Part shown: one piece after another, positions 12,116-23,860 of the stretch
How the letters are laid out: every line of letters begins with the position of its first letter
Position numbering within the stretch: the first letter of the stretch is position 1
DNA from: Clusia tigrina
Taxonomy: Eukaryota; Arthropoda; Insecta; Diptera; Clusiidae
Direction: 5' to 3'
Assembly: GCA_920105625.2 (NCBI GenBank)
Contig: OV050031.1
Location: 223,310,194 to 223,374,193, forward strand
DNA: 64,000 nt
Notes under the pieces: generated by a model
Told to the model about the DNA's origin: nothing
Seen by the model: the letters and a program-made list of their open reading frames with translations, nothing else
Database searches by the model: none
Program-made: the position numbers and the translations under genes

Positions 12116-12630
12116 TTCAATTAAATAGTTCGAATAACTGAATTGTGTCACTTAAAACTCTAGCGATAATTTGTCTTCAATAAAAGTAAATATAATCTTC
12201 CGACAATTTCGGTCTCAGTCCTCAAAAAAAATCAATGCCAGTCCAGACATACCACATGAAAGTATTGTATATGAATGTCCTTTGCTTACTGAGTTCGATA
12301 GAAAAGAGTATGAAATATTTTGTGAGGGCAGGGCATGAAGTTCCACACAAAATTATTACAGTACATACGAGTATGGTTTATGTTTAGGTAGGAGAGGCAG
12401 CAAAAAGCACATTCAAGCACATATAATGGCCCATTGTGATACCACGGATAGGACGCTGCACACTACATACGAGTTATTACTGGGTATTCTCTTAGGTCGC
12501 GGTGTTCTTTTAGCCTGTTAATAATATTACTGGGTATTGTGAAACAGCGATGCTCAACTCGTCAGACTTTTAGATGTTTGAGGCCGGTCTGTTATGTTTG
12601 TAACAAATAAATCATAAAATTTGATATACA
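12116..12630. other. No gene; possible retroelement 3' UTR words
   Basis: AT-rich. AATGGCCCATTGTGATACCAC near 12425 resembles short motifs near the 3' ends of the other non-LTR fragments. No coding remnant lies beside it. Confidence 0.3.
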
Positions 12631-13205
12631 CACTGCATTGCTTAGCTCACACCCGGTTATGCACTCCCTTCACTCAGAAGTTCTCACAATATCTTCTCCA
12701 GTATACGCTGAACACAAATATCATACCTTGCACCTTTGGCAAATCCCTACATCCATACCATGGCACATTTTGCAAATCCTAATTATGTTCTAGCAATCAT
12801 AAAGTTCCTTCAAAAATCATTCCCTTCTCCACTCCTTGTAATTGTAGTTGAGCTCTGGAACTTTATTGCACACTTCATATTATCATGCTTTCCCGCTTAT
12901 CACCTCTCGAACCACACACTGTATTGCTTAACTCTCACCTGGTTGTGCACCTCCTTCACTCAGAAGTTCTCACAATATCATTTCCAGTATACGCCGATCA
13001 TAAAAATCATAAATTGTGGCACCTTTGCCAAATCCTAAATAAATTCTATCATAAAGCTCTAGTAAAAATAATTCCCTTTTCCACTATCTGGTGCGAAGAT
13101 GCTCCTTGTAATTATAGTTGAGCTCAGTAACTTTATAGCATACTTCAAATTATCCTGTTTTCCCCCTTAACACCTCTCGCACCACATACCTCGTTCTTTA
13201 GTGCT
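12631..13205. repeat. ~286-bp tandem duplication
   Basis: CACTGCATTGCTTAGCTC at 12631 and CACTGTATTGCTTAACTC at 12917 start two copies. Both contain CACTCAGAAGTTCTCACAAT, GCACCTTTGGCAAATCC (or TTGCC), TTGTAATTGTAGTTGAGCTC and CACCTCTCGAACCACA in the same order. Small indels separate them. Confidence 0.92.
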
Positions 13206-15837
13206 GACCATCAAACGATTGTATGAGTATTTAAAAGCCTTGCTTAGCTGACTTTCTTCCCTAGCAAAGCCAACTGATGTTGCCAGGACTAAACTGCTAC
13301 GACGGCTCACTTCCGAATAGATAACTTTACTGCTAACTGCGATGAAAGCAGTTTCACTTCACACAAATTAAAAAGGAATTTTAGAGCCTCCGGGCAAATC
13401 AGACATTGAGACTACATTGGATACATATCACGAGTGGCTTGTTTTAAATTTTACGAAAACAGTCTAGACAGCTCCAGGCCTACTATCACCCCCCAACATT
13501 TCCGGTAAATCAGAGGAGCATAAAAGACTCTCACCTTTGCTCACCTTCTCCCTCCCTTACCAGTAAATCAGAGAAGCACAAAAGCTCCTCACCTTTGCTG
13601 TTCACAGGCCTGTTGCTGGGTGGTTGTGGTGGGCATTGGCTTCAGTCCTGATTTAATGATTGTCGTCGGGACATTCAAGTGCCAGCAGCATTTTGTAGCA
13701 CACCATAAGTGGGTGGACGTTTACATTATGTACGGATTTAAATTGAGTGCATTTAAAATGCGCTCCACTTCAAATTATTTGGCCTCAAAAGGAAAGCACT
13801 TTTTTTCCTTTTTTGTATTGTAAATTGTACAAAAACCTTTTGAATTGGTGACTGGAAGCCGTTGACTGAAAGATTTATGTATTTCTTCGATTGTACTTAC
13901 ATATACCCACATGCCGCCCAGGCCACCCCCACCGTGTGTGCATACGAGAACACGAAATGTTTTGAGTCTCCACACATTTGCTTGCGGTGGAGTGCACTTT
14001 TCTCAACCTAAAAAATTGTGCACGTGCACAAAAGCAAATCCTTGTGCTCATTTCTGGAATTTGATTGCATTGCACGGAATCAAACCGGCAACAAAATATT
14101 CAATACGAGTAGGTAGCAACATTTGAGGTGGTCTGTGTGGCTGCGGCCGTTGACACACGGGGCAGTGGTGAGCAGGGCGCCCCGAGGACCTTTACGATTT
14201 TAGCTCCTGGCAAATAAACACTGAAAAATAGATGTCAATTTAATTAATTTAGCCTGAAACTGTTACAGAACCAATAAACTTATTTACTTACCCCCATATA
14301 CCCCCTACCACCATTCCACCCCATTGTACTGGCATTGTCTGAGCCCAGGTCAGCGTCAATGCTGTTGCTAATTTATTATTTACATTTCTATGCGCGGTAA
14401 CAAATTGCAGCGCATAAATATCTGAGCCCGGCTACGCACATTCATCCTGCCACGCAGCTGCCAGCGTAGCTATCTGCATTAAAATGGTTAATTTAATTCT
14501 CGTGTATTGACACGACTGCCGGCGGCTAAACTCGACATTCAGCAAATTCAATTCTTGCCCGTGTCCATCCACAGCTCCACAATCCCATTTTATGCTCTCA
14601 TCTCTTCTCCTTTTATTTTTGTTCATAGAACTTTTTTCCAATTTCATTTGTAGAGCAATTTTTCATTTAAATGTTGATGCTGGTGGTGCAGAAGCTGCAG
14701 CAGCAGCGGCAGCGACAGCTCGCGTATGTTGTTGTCGCATGTTGTTACAAATGAAATGCTGTGCTTAAAGTATCCATCGACACTTGTGCTTCATGCACTC
14801 ACACGCATACACACGCACACTCGTGCACATGAAGCATAAAAATGTTGCGACATGCTGTTGTAACACAGCAGTTGTTCGAGTACTCGCAGCAGTGGCAACA
14901 ACATGCTGCACATGCTCGTCGACAGATGTCGCATTTATTTGCACAGACAGACAAATAGACACAGAGGCAGACACACTCACAGCCGGTCCGACTGTCAGAC
15001 TGTGTGACAGCGCGACAGAAAGACACGCAAATATTCCGGCAGTGGCAAATTTCGACACCCCAATGCATATTTAGGGTAAAAATTGAAACATTTTGAATGT
15101 CGCACCACACAGCAGCGTCTGTCTGCGAAGCGAGCAGGCAAATGCGGCAGGCATAGAGTAAGCGTAGAACTTTCAATTATTTAAATTATGTCGCCTGAAC
15201 AATGCCGCAAGAGCGTAGCACGCCGCAGTGAAGCGCATAGCATCACAGCCAAGGCGGCATCCTGCAACACGCAGGCTAAGCGTCTTTTCACACGGTGGAG
15301 CTGCCTGGTTCGCCGCTGTCTCCACTCGCATTGTGTGCGCTGTGCCTTTTGTGGTGCTCCCTTTTTCCACACACTTGTGCCATTCGTGCGATTGTGCGAT
15401 TGTGCATGTGCGCTTGTGTGGGTGGGTTACTGTATTACAAAATTGCCGCAATTTTAACGTGTGACAGACACTGATCACATCATATCATAACTCATTCATA
15501 TCGTCAACATCGACACGAGTGCTGGCGGAGAGTATAAACATCATTGTCATTGCGTAAATGTCACTTCATCAGTGACACCGAACGTACTCGTATATAAAGT
15601 GTCTGTCACCAGCCACACATGATAACGAAAGATTTTCGCTTACCTCGTATGTGTGTGTGTGGAAGGGTACACTGCAAGAAATGCAAAGTGACACTTAATT
15701 TTCTTTATAAATCTATGCAATATTTTAATAAGCATCCAAAATTGGTGGAAGACAGTCATTGGTCGAGGAAAACAATCGCACCAATATTGGTTGAAAACAA
15801 AAGATGTTAGGGTAGGTAAAGCGTTCATGCCATTCCA
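13206..15837. other. Non-coding block, no gene supported
   Basis: A short imperfect duplication around GGTAAATCAGAGGAGCA lies at 13500-13600. The rest is unique, with CA-rich patches near 14800 and 14950 and a CAG stretch at 14690-14715. GTACTCGTATATAAAG near 15585 looks TATA-like, but no gene follows it. Open frames here are short, overlapping on both strands and without domains. Confidence 0.5.
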
Positions 15838-15861
15838 TTCTCTCAAGAGAACTAAAGAGGT

Positions 15862-16190
15862 ACTGAGCTTGACTCGGTCAAGTGGGAAGCAGTTTGCTCG
15901 GCGGCGGCCACCATTATGAAGGCGCTGCGATTCGCAGAACGAGCGCGTAACGCTGAACGCAGCCACCAGCGCCTCTCCGATACTGAGACACACAGGACTG
16001 ACATAATGACAGACCTAATACTGACGTGTGAGCAGTAAATGCTCTCACGGCCTCCCGACGTAAAACCTAATCAGTGCCTCCGGGGAGAAAGATTGTAATG
16101 ATGAGAGGAGGCTTTAGCGGAGTTAGACTCCCGCACTGACGGTGTTCTGACTTTAGATCTTTTCCTCCTCGTTAAATATACACACAAAAA
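15862..16190 (+). pseudogene. Non-LTR retrotransposon: ORF2 C-terminus and 3' UTR (R1/LOA-like)
   Basis: A 58-codon frame at 15862-16038 starts TELDSVKWEAVCSAA, is rich in Ala, Arg and Glu, and ends ILTCEQ followed by TAA. This resembles the extreme C-terminus of R1/LOA-type ORF2. It is followed by about 150 bases with GTGCCTCCGGGGAGAAAG and a GGAGTTAGACTCCC hairpin-like stretch, typical of a structured non-LTR 3' UTR, ending near 16190. The 5' end is missing. Family assignment is from memory of the general pattern and should be treated as tentative. Confidence 0.55.
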
Positions 16191-16206
16191 AAACCTATAC
16201 AATATG

Positions 16207-16416
16207 AGAATCGCCCAAAATGACCTCTGTAGGTTGTGTAACGCAGAGAAGGAAACAGCTGAACATCTGCTTTGTCACTGTACTGGTCTCTTATGGACCC
16301 GGCTTCGTTGCTTAGCTAACCAATTCCTAGAACCGTGAGATATGGCGTACAAATCCCCTAAGGAAATCTGTCAATTCGTAATGAGTACTAGACTTGGAGA
16401 GTATTTGCAAAAATAG
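16207..16416 (+). pseudogene. Non-LTR retrotransposon ORF2 tail (Cys/His motif)
   Basis: The frame reads LCRLCNAEKETAEHLLCHC followed by Leu/Arg-rich residues, which is the CxxC...H...C.C end of jockey/R1-type ORF2. A TGA at 16336-16338 interrupts it, and the same frame goes on for 25 codons to TAG at 16414. It starts only 17 bases after the preceding element's 3' UTR. It is a dead 3' fragment. Confidence 0.82.
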
Positions 16417-16587
16417 AGCGTGTCACAATAGGTCTATTTGGCCGCAGTGACTTGGAGACTTGTTCCCGCTCTCAGTACAATATACAATCTACATTAGACG
16501 AATAACTCCTCATATGAAAATGACTGTTTTATAGATGATTTACACAGCATTGAGCTTTGTACTCGTTTATAACGCTTTATTCCTTCA

Positions 16588-16750
16588 CAGCTGTCATAAA
16601 GGGAGACAAGATTTATCACCAGGTCGTATGAGTAATCTAAACTTTGATGAACCTGAGTAATCTAAACTTTGATGAACCTTTGATGAACAGCTGTCATAAA
16701 GCGAGACAAGTTTTCTCAGCAGGTCGTATGAGTAATCTAAATTTTGATGA
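16588..16750. repeat. 100-bp imperfect duplication
   Basis: CAGCTGTCATAAAGGGAGAC at 16588 recurs at 16688. Both are followed by CAGGTCGTATGAGTAATC, with extra short copies of TAATCTAAACTTTGATGAAC between. Confidence 0.85.
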
Positions 16751-16842
16751 GCCTAAAATTTTTCTAGTGGAACAAAGTTTGCGAACAAAGCCTTGAAATG
16801 ACTCGGTAAAGGTCATAATAATGACCTTTAGTGCAAAGTGTT

Positions 16843-17011
16843 TTTCCCTGGTAGCTTCTAAGCTATAATATAAAAGAAAATATATTATAATATAAAAGAT
16901 ATATAATATAAAATATATATATGCTAACTAAGGTAGGAACCTTCCGTAGCCATATTAATGGAACAAGGGACTTAAATATTAGATTCCTTGATTTCACCCG
17001 AGAGTTAAATG
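16843..17011 (+). repeat. Left arm of a 1.9-kb inverted repeat
   Basis: Words such as GGAACCTTCCGTA, GGAACAAG, TTCCTTGA and GAGTTAAAT occur here in the same order as in the reverse complement of 18575-18718. The palindrome AAGGTCATAATAATGACCTT lies just before it, with a second similar one near 17068. Confidence 0.75.
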
Positions 17012-18574
17012 TATTGCGAATCTGACAATTGTGAAGCATGCTCCTATGTAAGTTTTTCCTCACTTTGTAAAGGTCCTAATAACGACCTTTCATAGCAACT
17101 TATTCATATATAAACTATTCTAGCCAAAATACAATGGATTTCCATTTTGATATGGTCCAACACATGGTTCCTTATGGAAGGTCTCATACAAAACCACACA
17201 AGAAGCCTATAAACTTCAGAAACATTGTGATGCCAGAACTTTAACTTTATATGGGCATTGAGAAATATACAGTTCTATACTGTCTGCCACATGTGATAGA
17301 CAGATTTTTTCAAGCGCTTCAAGTTGAGTCTTGAAATGATACAGAAGCATGATTCGCTAGTTTCGAGATTCTTGTATAGTTGCTTTATAAGTGTTCTGAT
17401 CTTTAAGTGCTGAATATGTTGAAAGCTCTCTAGAGCAGGCCTGGCCACTTGGAAATACATCTGGCTCACTTGGCTCGTCATACGAATAATGTAGATAAAT
17501 ATATTAGAAATTTGCGTCTATCACGAAAGTAATCACTGTTAGGATATGATCAAACAAACAACAACAACCACACACAAAGCCAAATCTCAGCGATGATAGT
17601 TTTCTTCACATTTCATTCACAAGTTCATTTACGAGTACTTGTTTTTTTATTATAAGATTTGCTCTGATTCAAAAAAGATTTGTTAGGCATGGAAATATAG
17701 TTTTGGCCATTCTTTCTTTGATGGGTACCCCTACTTTATGATAGCTTTACACTGGTAGTGGCACTTTAAGGTCTTTGAATTCGTTCCTGTAGATTAACAA
17801 CAAGCACATAAGACACATCCTGACTATGCGACTAAAAGCTGCTCATATTGTAATATTTTTTGTTATCTATTTCTATGTCGAAGAGCTTCCATGTCGCCCT
17901 TGTTATGAGCATCGCTCTTCTAGACAGTGGAGCTAGCAGTGATCATTGCTCGTTTGATGAGTTGTCAGAACTAAGAAAGAGTTTCCTTTCCTAAGCAGAG
18001 CCTGGACATTCAGTGGATCAGATTTCGCTTGATGCGTTGCCAGAACTATGAAAAAGTTTCCTTTCCTAAGCAGAGCTGGAACATTCAGTGCGAATATTCT
18101 CTCGAGAAAAAGTTGGCATTACAACTGAAATTTTGGAGACTGTTTTACAACTGTGAGGAACAATTTACTGAGGAGTATGTTCACAATTATAAAGGGCCTA
18201 CCAAAATAGAGGAGACGAGACATAATGAGTAAGTTCAAGCATTTGTGAACCAATGTTAATAACCAAAATGATCGCAACTGAACGAAACATTTAGACGTGA
18301 CGTTCTGTTCCGTAAGAACCGAACTTCAAACGTCTGCTACTCGTCACAACAGCTGCTCGGTTGACGCGCTTGTTATTTTCACAACTGAAATGACTGAGTT
18401 TAGGTACGATTCAATCGCCGCTGTGAAGGATGAGCTCGCAATTTATGTAAAAAGCCATCCATCGATACGTTTGGTAGCCTCAAATTTTGGGTTAAATGTC
18501 AAAATCGAAGTAACGAATGCAGACGTTCGTACAATCACTATCATTACGTCTCCTCTATTTTGGTTGTACCTTAA
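17012..18574. other. Interior of the inverted repeat, no gene supported
   Basis: Contains a 75-bp duplication starting at 17956 and 18031 (TTTCCTTTCCTAAGCAGAGC in both) and a second short inverted match between 18195-18235 and 18541-18580. No transposase-like frame was recognised. The open frame at 18297-18695 has no motif I know. Confidence 0.5.
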
Positions 18575-18718
18575 GATTCCGATCATATTTAACTCCCGGC
18601 AGCATTCAAGGAATTTAGTATTTCAGTATCTTGTTCCAATTATGTGTATACGGAAGGTTCCAACTTTGGTTAGCGTATACTCTTTCATATTGTAGGATAG
18701 AAGCTGTTAGGTAAAAAT
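18575..18718 (-). repeat. Right arm of the inverted repeat
   Basis: The reverse complement of this segment aligns with 16843-17011, including GGAACCTTCCGTA and the AGCTTCTA stretch outside it. Arms are clearly related but diverged. Confidence 0.75.
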
Positions 18719-18887
18719 CTGCTATGCGAGCAAAGCTTGAGACTTATCACGAGTAATTCGAGCAGAAGTCTTTGAGCAACATCACAATTTATGTTACAAT
18801 ACCACTTCGCTATAAGCGAACTTTTTGCGTTTTTGTGGAAACTCAGTTGTGAAACATACTCCTAAGGACATTTTTGCTCAGAATTCT

Positions 18888-19316
18888 GATATGAATTGGA
18901 AGCTCTGAAATGTTTCTCAGCTTCGCCTTCCTTTCGTCTTGTATGTTATCAGTACTTTTCAAGTCCTTCAACTGTTTTCTTGTTGAGTAGATTCTTTGTA
19001 TTTTGGTGGTCATGAACATCCTGATTCTTCTGATATGAATTGTAAGCTCTGAAATGTTTCTCAGCTTCGCCTACTTTTCGCCTTGTTTGTTATGTGTACT
19101 TTTCAAGTCCTTCAACTGTTTTGTTTTTCAGTAGATTCTTTGTATTTTGGTGGTCATGAACATCCTGATTCTTCTGATATGAATTGTAAGGTCGGAAATC
19201 TTTTCTCAACTCTGCATACTTTTCATCTTGTTTGTTATGAGTACTTTTCAAGTCCTTCAATGTTTTCTTGTTGAGTATTTATCTTATATGTCGCTGGTCG
19301 TGAACATCCTGATTCT
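18888..19316. repeat. 144-bp tandem repeat, three copies
   Basis: GATATGAATTG recurs at 18888, 19032 and 19176 (spacing 144 and 144). The shared body includes TTTCTCAGCTTCGCCT, CTTTTCAAGTCCTTCAA and GTGGTCATGAACATCCTGAT. Confidence 0.95.
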
Positions 19317-19717
19317 TTTTGACTGACAATAGTTGGATTTTTCTCGATATTCGAGTTGCATACTTCAGTGGTTGCTGTTATCCAGATTTGATCACTGTTT
19401 CTAACATGTGAATAGACTTGATATATACTTGGATTGATCTTTCATTTAACAGTTTATAATATATTCAACTCTTTCACTTCATTGTTCCCTTGTAAGTAAA
19501 CACATATAAAAGTCTTTTATTCTTATATATTAACATAAGAATCAAATTTTTATATAATATAAATGAAGACAGAGTTGGAACACGAGATACCAGAAATATG
19601 AGCATTGGTCCCTAAACACAAACTTGAAGATTTCATTCTCAGACTGAGCAGGACAGCTCCCAATTTGACATTTATATGAGAAACTCTGGAAGTCTCGTCA
19701 ATTTCTGCAGGAGTGAA

Positions 19718-19857
19718 CCAGATCTAATAAGACCGAAATGCACTGAGTTTTGAATAGGTCTGTGGGGTGCAGATATATAATTATATACCAGATCTAATAA
19801 GACCGAAATGCACTGAGTTTTGAATAGGTCTGTGGGGTACAGATTTATAATTATATA
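19718..19857. repeat. 70-bp tandem duplication, nearly identical
   Basis: CCAGATCTAATAAGACCGAA begins copies at 19718 and 19788. I see only one or two differences over 70 bases, so the duplication is recent. Confidence 0.97.
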
Positions 19858-22420
19858 TATTTATTTATTAATACACTTTTTGAAGATTAAAGGCTGCATG
19901 TGCCTCTCTCTTTGTAGTCGGTGCAAATAAAGCTACTTCGAGTACAGCAAAAAATCAACTCCAGAATTTTGTACTAATCTAGATGAAGCTTTAAATATCC
20001 TCACAAGAATTTAGTTTAAATTTTAAACTTTTTGTTTGTTCAAGTTGTAGTTTCGCAGTAGCAGGAGCAGGATTAGAAACACGAACGTACGAGTCGAAGT
20101 CTTATTAAGATTGCCAAATATGAAGAGTCACAGTTGCATAATTATGTAATGAGCTTTCTCGCCAAAAATGACTAACAAAATAAGCGGCCAGGTAACGTCA
20201 GCATTTGGCATCCAAGAGTAGTATCTCACAACAAGAGGAGAACGCTCCCACAAGAAGTAGTCAAAATGGTGCTACGAAAATCCAAATCACTCTACTAAAA
20301 CAATGATGAATAAGCAACAAAGCATTCGTATTAAACACTCCAATGACAAATGTCAGTGTGCTCTATCATTACTAATGATGATGACTACCATGACTTTGGA
20401 TATACGAGGATTGAACATCTCAGAGGCAACCTTGAATTTCACCAATATTGGCACCCAATGCCAGCACAATTGGAGGAGGTACACAGTTTCTCCATGTGTA
20501 CTACAGCCATAAAAATCAAAGCTGCTCACTACTGCTCGGTTGTTTGTGAGGCGGTGCATTGTTGTCGTGCGGTGTGTTGCGGCTGTGGCATGGTGTCGCA
20601 TATGTTGTTCCTCCTTCGCTCGGCTCTGGCTCACATGCGTGTATTCATGCATATTCATACCCGCTCCTGTACTTATTTACTTTATATCACTTGTCACAGC
20701 TATTGTTGCTATTGATGTTGTTGGCGTTGGTGGTGGTGGTGGTGTTGTTCATGTTGTTGTTGTTGGTGTTGTTGTTGTTGGTGTTGGTGTTGGTGTTGTT
20801 GGTGTTATTGTATCATTCATCATCATTGTATGCGCACTGCATGCATGTGTATTTATATCCATAAAATATTCCATTATTTGTTGTGTCGTGAACGGATTAA
20901 TTTTTTGATTTACCCCTGAATTTTATTACGCTGCCTTTCGTTTTTTCCTCCTTTTGTACGCGGCAGCATTGTACGCAGTACGTTGAGCGTTCGGCGTTGT
21001 CGTTCCTGTTGTTCCTGTTGTTGTTGTTGTTGTTGTTGTATTTAACATCTCTCCCTCCCCAGAAGGTATCTTTATTTTTATTTGTACACGTTACTTTTTC
21101 ATCTGGTGCAATTGCGTGGAAGCGATTCGAGCGTTTATTGAAAAGAGTTCCTATTCGACTGACTCTGTGCCTGTGTGTGCGGAATATGGTAATTCAGCGG
21201 CTTTTTAGGGAGTTGAGCTGCTTTCGTCGCCCGCCGCCTTATGCGCGCTTCCAAAATGTTATGCATTAAAATCTGTCACTTCCCGCCACGTCTCCGCTTC
21301 GCTTCGCAACGCTCCTATTTGGATGTCATTCTTCTTTTTTTTTAAGGGATTATATTTTGTATTGTTAAATCGTGTCGGCTTTTTAATATTGTTACATTTG
21401 TCGTTGTTGTTGTTGCTGTTGTTGTTGTTGTTGGTGGTGGTGCGTTACGTATTTCGGTACGAAAAAATTTTTGTGATTCCTCAAATTTCCATAAGCTTAA
21501 CTGGGATTTTTATTTATATGAATTCATTTTTATTTTGTATGTCTTCAAATCTGTTTTTCTTGTTGTTGTTGTTGTTGTTGTATCTTTTTTGTGTAGTAAG
21601 GCTTTTAAATTGTACCTCTCGAATTGGAGACCTTCATTTAAAGCCTATTTAAGCATAATTTATTAAATAATTGGATTTAAAGAGTATGCTTGCCTGGCCC
21701 TTTTCATCAAAGCTGCACGTGTATTGAAGAATCCAGTTTCGAAGTCTTGGAACAGAAATAATCCGCAATTATTCACAAATTGCCTTTTACCGGAGGAATT
21801 GATTGTGACCAAAGGAAGCGGTACAAAGGAAGCAGGATATCAGGTGTAGGGTGATTGACGTTTCAGCCAACAATGTTCCATTAAACGTGCCTAACAATAT
21901 GTTTTTGGTGCACACTGAAGGACTACAGAAGAAGTGAAGTACTCCAGAAGAAGTGAAGTACTCTAGAAGAGCAAAAATGTTTTATAAAAACGCGTATATT
22001 AAAATTTCCCGAAAGAAAAGAATAAATCTAAGAGCAGGCTCGGTGGCTATAGTTATATTGATGTATACTTAATAATTGGACTACAAGTTCTATTACAATA
22101 ATAATAGTAGGAACAGAAGCAATTCATACCACTTGATTCTGCAGCAACAAGGATCGCATTTACTTATTACACAGAAACGATAAAAAAAATAATATACAAA
22201 ACGATAGTTTAGAAACAGGCCTATGAAGAAAATGGCTCAAATCCTCTGTAGAAGAAGATATCGACCAAATAGTAGCAGGATCAGAGTATACATTAAGACA
22301 AAGCTCAGCAGTGGCACCAATAATTCAAGGTGGAACACACATTGATGTATAGAACCGCCGCCAAAATATGCATACAAATAATTCTGAAGAATGATGAATG
22401 CAAAATACTTTGTCAGGATA
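19858..22420. other. Non-coding block with TTG repeats, no gene supported
   Basis: Unique DNA with TTG/GTG-rich stretches at about 20715-20815, 21005-21040, 21398-21440 and 21560-21580. A short AGAAGAAGTGAAGTACTC duplication lies near 21930-21970. The long open frames over the TTG tracts (poly-Val/Leu) are composition artefacts. Confidence 0.5.
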
Positions 22421-22504
22421 CTAGTTTTATAGAACATTATACTAGTTATATATACTAGTTTTCTAGAACACTAGTTTTCTAGAACACTAGTTTTATAGAA
22501 CACT
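22421..22504. repeat. 16-bp palindromic tandem repeat
   Basis: ACTAGTTTTCTAGAAC repeats about three times after two diverged copies. Each unit carries CTAG palindromes. Confidence 0.9.
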
Positions 22505-22541
22505 TTTTATTTGAAGTAAATTATAATTATAAGAGAGAATA

Positions 22542-23860
22542 ATGCAAACAACAGCCAACAATTATATTTCCAACATCAACATTGATACATATTTGTGCCA
22601 ATATGTAAAAAATGGCACTAACCCTATGACTTTCAGACAACTTTTTTCTGAAGTAAAGGCACATATTGCACAAGAAATAACACTCTATACGGACGGGCCG
22701 TATCTTGAAGGAACATCTTCCTATGCGGTTGTACAAGAAAATGCAAATACAACTTTTGAAATTCTGAAAGGTCCATAGTTTGACCGGTTCTAACATATGG
22801 AGCAGCGGCATGGGCTCAAAGAACCAAATTGCTCACCATGAAGAACACATTGAACAAAGTACAACGACTAGCATCCATTTGTATTACCGGAGCTATGAAA
22901 ACGTATCCCACAGCAGCAATGGAAGGACTTTTAGATCTTACTCCGCTTACATATTATAGTAGAAATGGCTGCAAAAAGAACCCTATTAAGAATCGTCAAG
23001 GAAGGTGCTGGCCGCGAGAAAATTTGTAGTAATACACAACGAGACAGCAGCCTTTTCACACTGGTGTGTTTCATACTGAGTTAGTAGCAATACATTTTGC
23101 AGTTGAATATGCAACTGTCCAGAAAAAGAAGACACTAATATGTTCTGACAGTCTTAGTGTCCTTAAGGCTTTGGCAAATCCGAAAGGAAGTGCCTATAAT
23201 TATACATACCAAAATTTAGTAATTGAAAGCTTTATAAAAATCAGGTGGATCTCAGGGCATGTTGGGATACCTGTGAATGAGGATACCTGTGAATGAATAT
23301 GCAGATGCAGCAGCGAAGCAGGCTATATCACTGCGATTAGTTGCTAAGATTCCTTTCTTAGACACATTGATAATAATTGCATATCAAAAGAAGGAAATAT
23401 ATTACAAGTGGGAATCATCAGGTTCTCTCCTTAAGACACATAATCCGCTTCCAATTCGACAGAACTATAATGAGAACTTCACAAGGGAAGGTGTATTACT
23501 TTGGCAAGAGGTCGTCTGGGGAGGACGATATTTAGCACTAGGCATTATTTTACTAAAATGGACCCAATTCAATGCTCTGAATGCGGTGCAACTTTAATAG
23601 TTTCGCACATCATGCTAGACTGCCCCATTTCCAAAATGGATAAATCCGGAATAATATTTGACTGCAGAGAAAAAGACACCATAAGTGTCTGGCGCGAAAG
23701 TCAAACAAATCCTGCGCTTTATTAGGGCTTCGAAATGATTTGACGAGTAAATCAGAGGTGCGTTGTTACGCGGTGGTATCACAATGGACCCGTGGTGGTC
23801 TGAGTGAATTGGTCAGTAGACCGGCTATCACGATAACCTTACCTAACCTAACCTATCTGT
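22542..23860 (+). pseudogene. Rearranged non-LTR retrotransposon (RNase H, RT thumb, tail)
   Basis: Four pieces are recognisable. At 22542-22778 a frame ends ITLYTDGPYLEG..., the start of an RNase H domain with its first catalytic Asp. At 22787-22986 comes the RT thumb (LTYGAAAWAQR, then LNKVQRLASICITGA and PTAAMEGLL). At 23052-23270 the RNase H resumes (TGVFHTELVAI, CSDSLSVLKAL, IRWISGHVGIPVNE). A 16-base direct duplication then shifts the frame to PVNEYADAAAKQAI at 23277. The tail includes IQCSECGATLIVSHIMLDCP. The 3' flank ends with CCTAACCTAACCTA at about 23840-23855. The normal order is RT thumb before RNase H, so this copy is internally rearranged. It is I/jockey-like and inactive. Confidence 0.85.

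Noticed and set aside
15580..15605. TATATAAAG after GTACTCG as a promoter
   Set aside because: No initiator or downstream coding exon could be tied to it, so it is probably chance in AT-rich DNA.
18297..18695. 132-codon frame inside the inverted repeat, considered as transposase
   Set aside because: No DDE/DDD motif, helix-turn-helix or zinc ligand pattern was visible, and its 3' third is the repeat arm itself.
23838..23856. CCTAACCTAACCTA resembling telomere-type repeats
   Set aside because: Only three units at the end of a non-LTR fragment, and flies lack simple telomerase repeats. It is best read as element 3' tail sequence.
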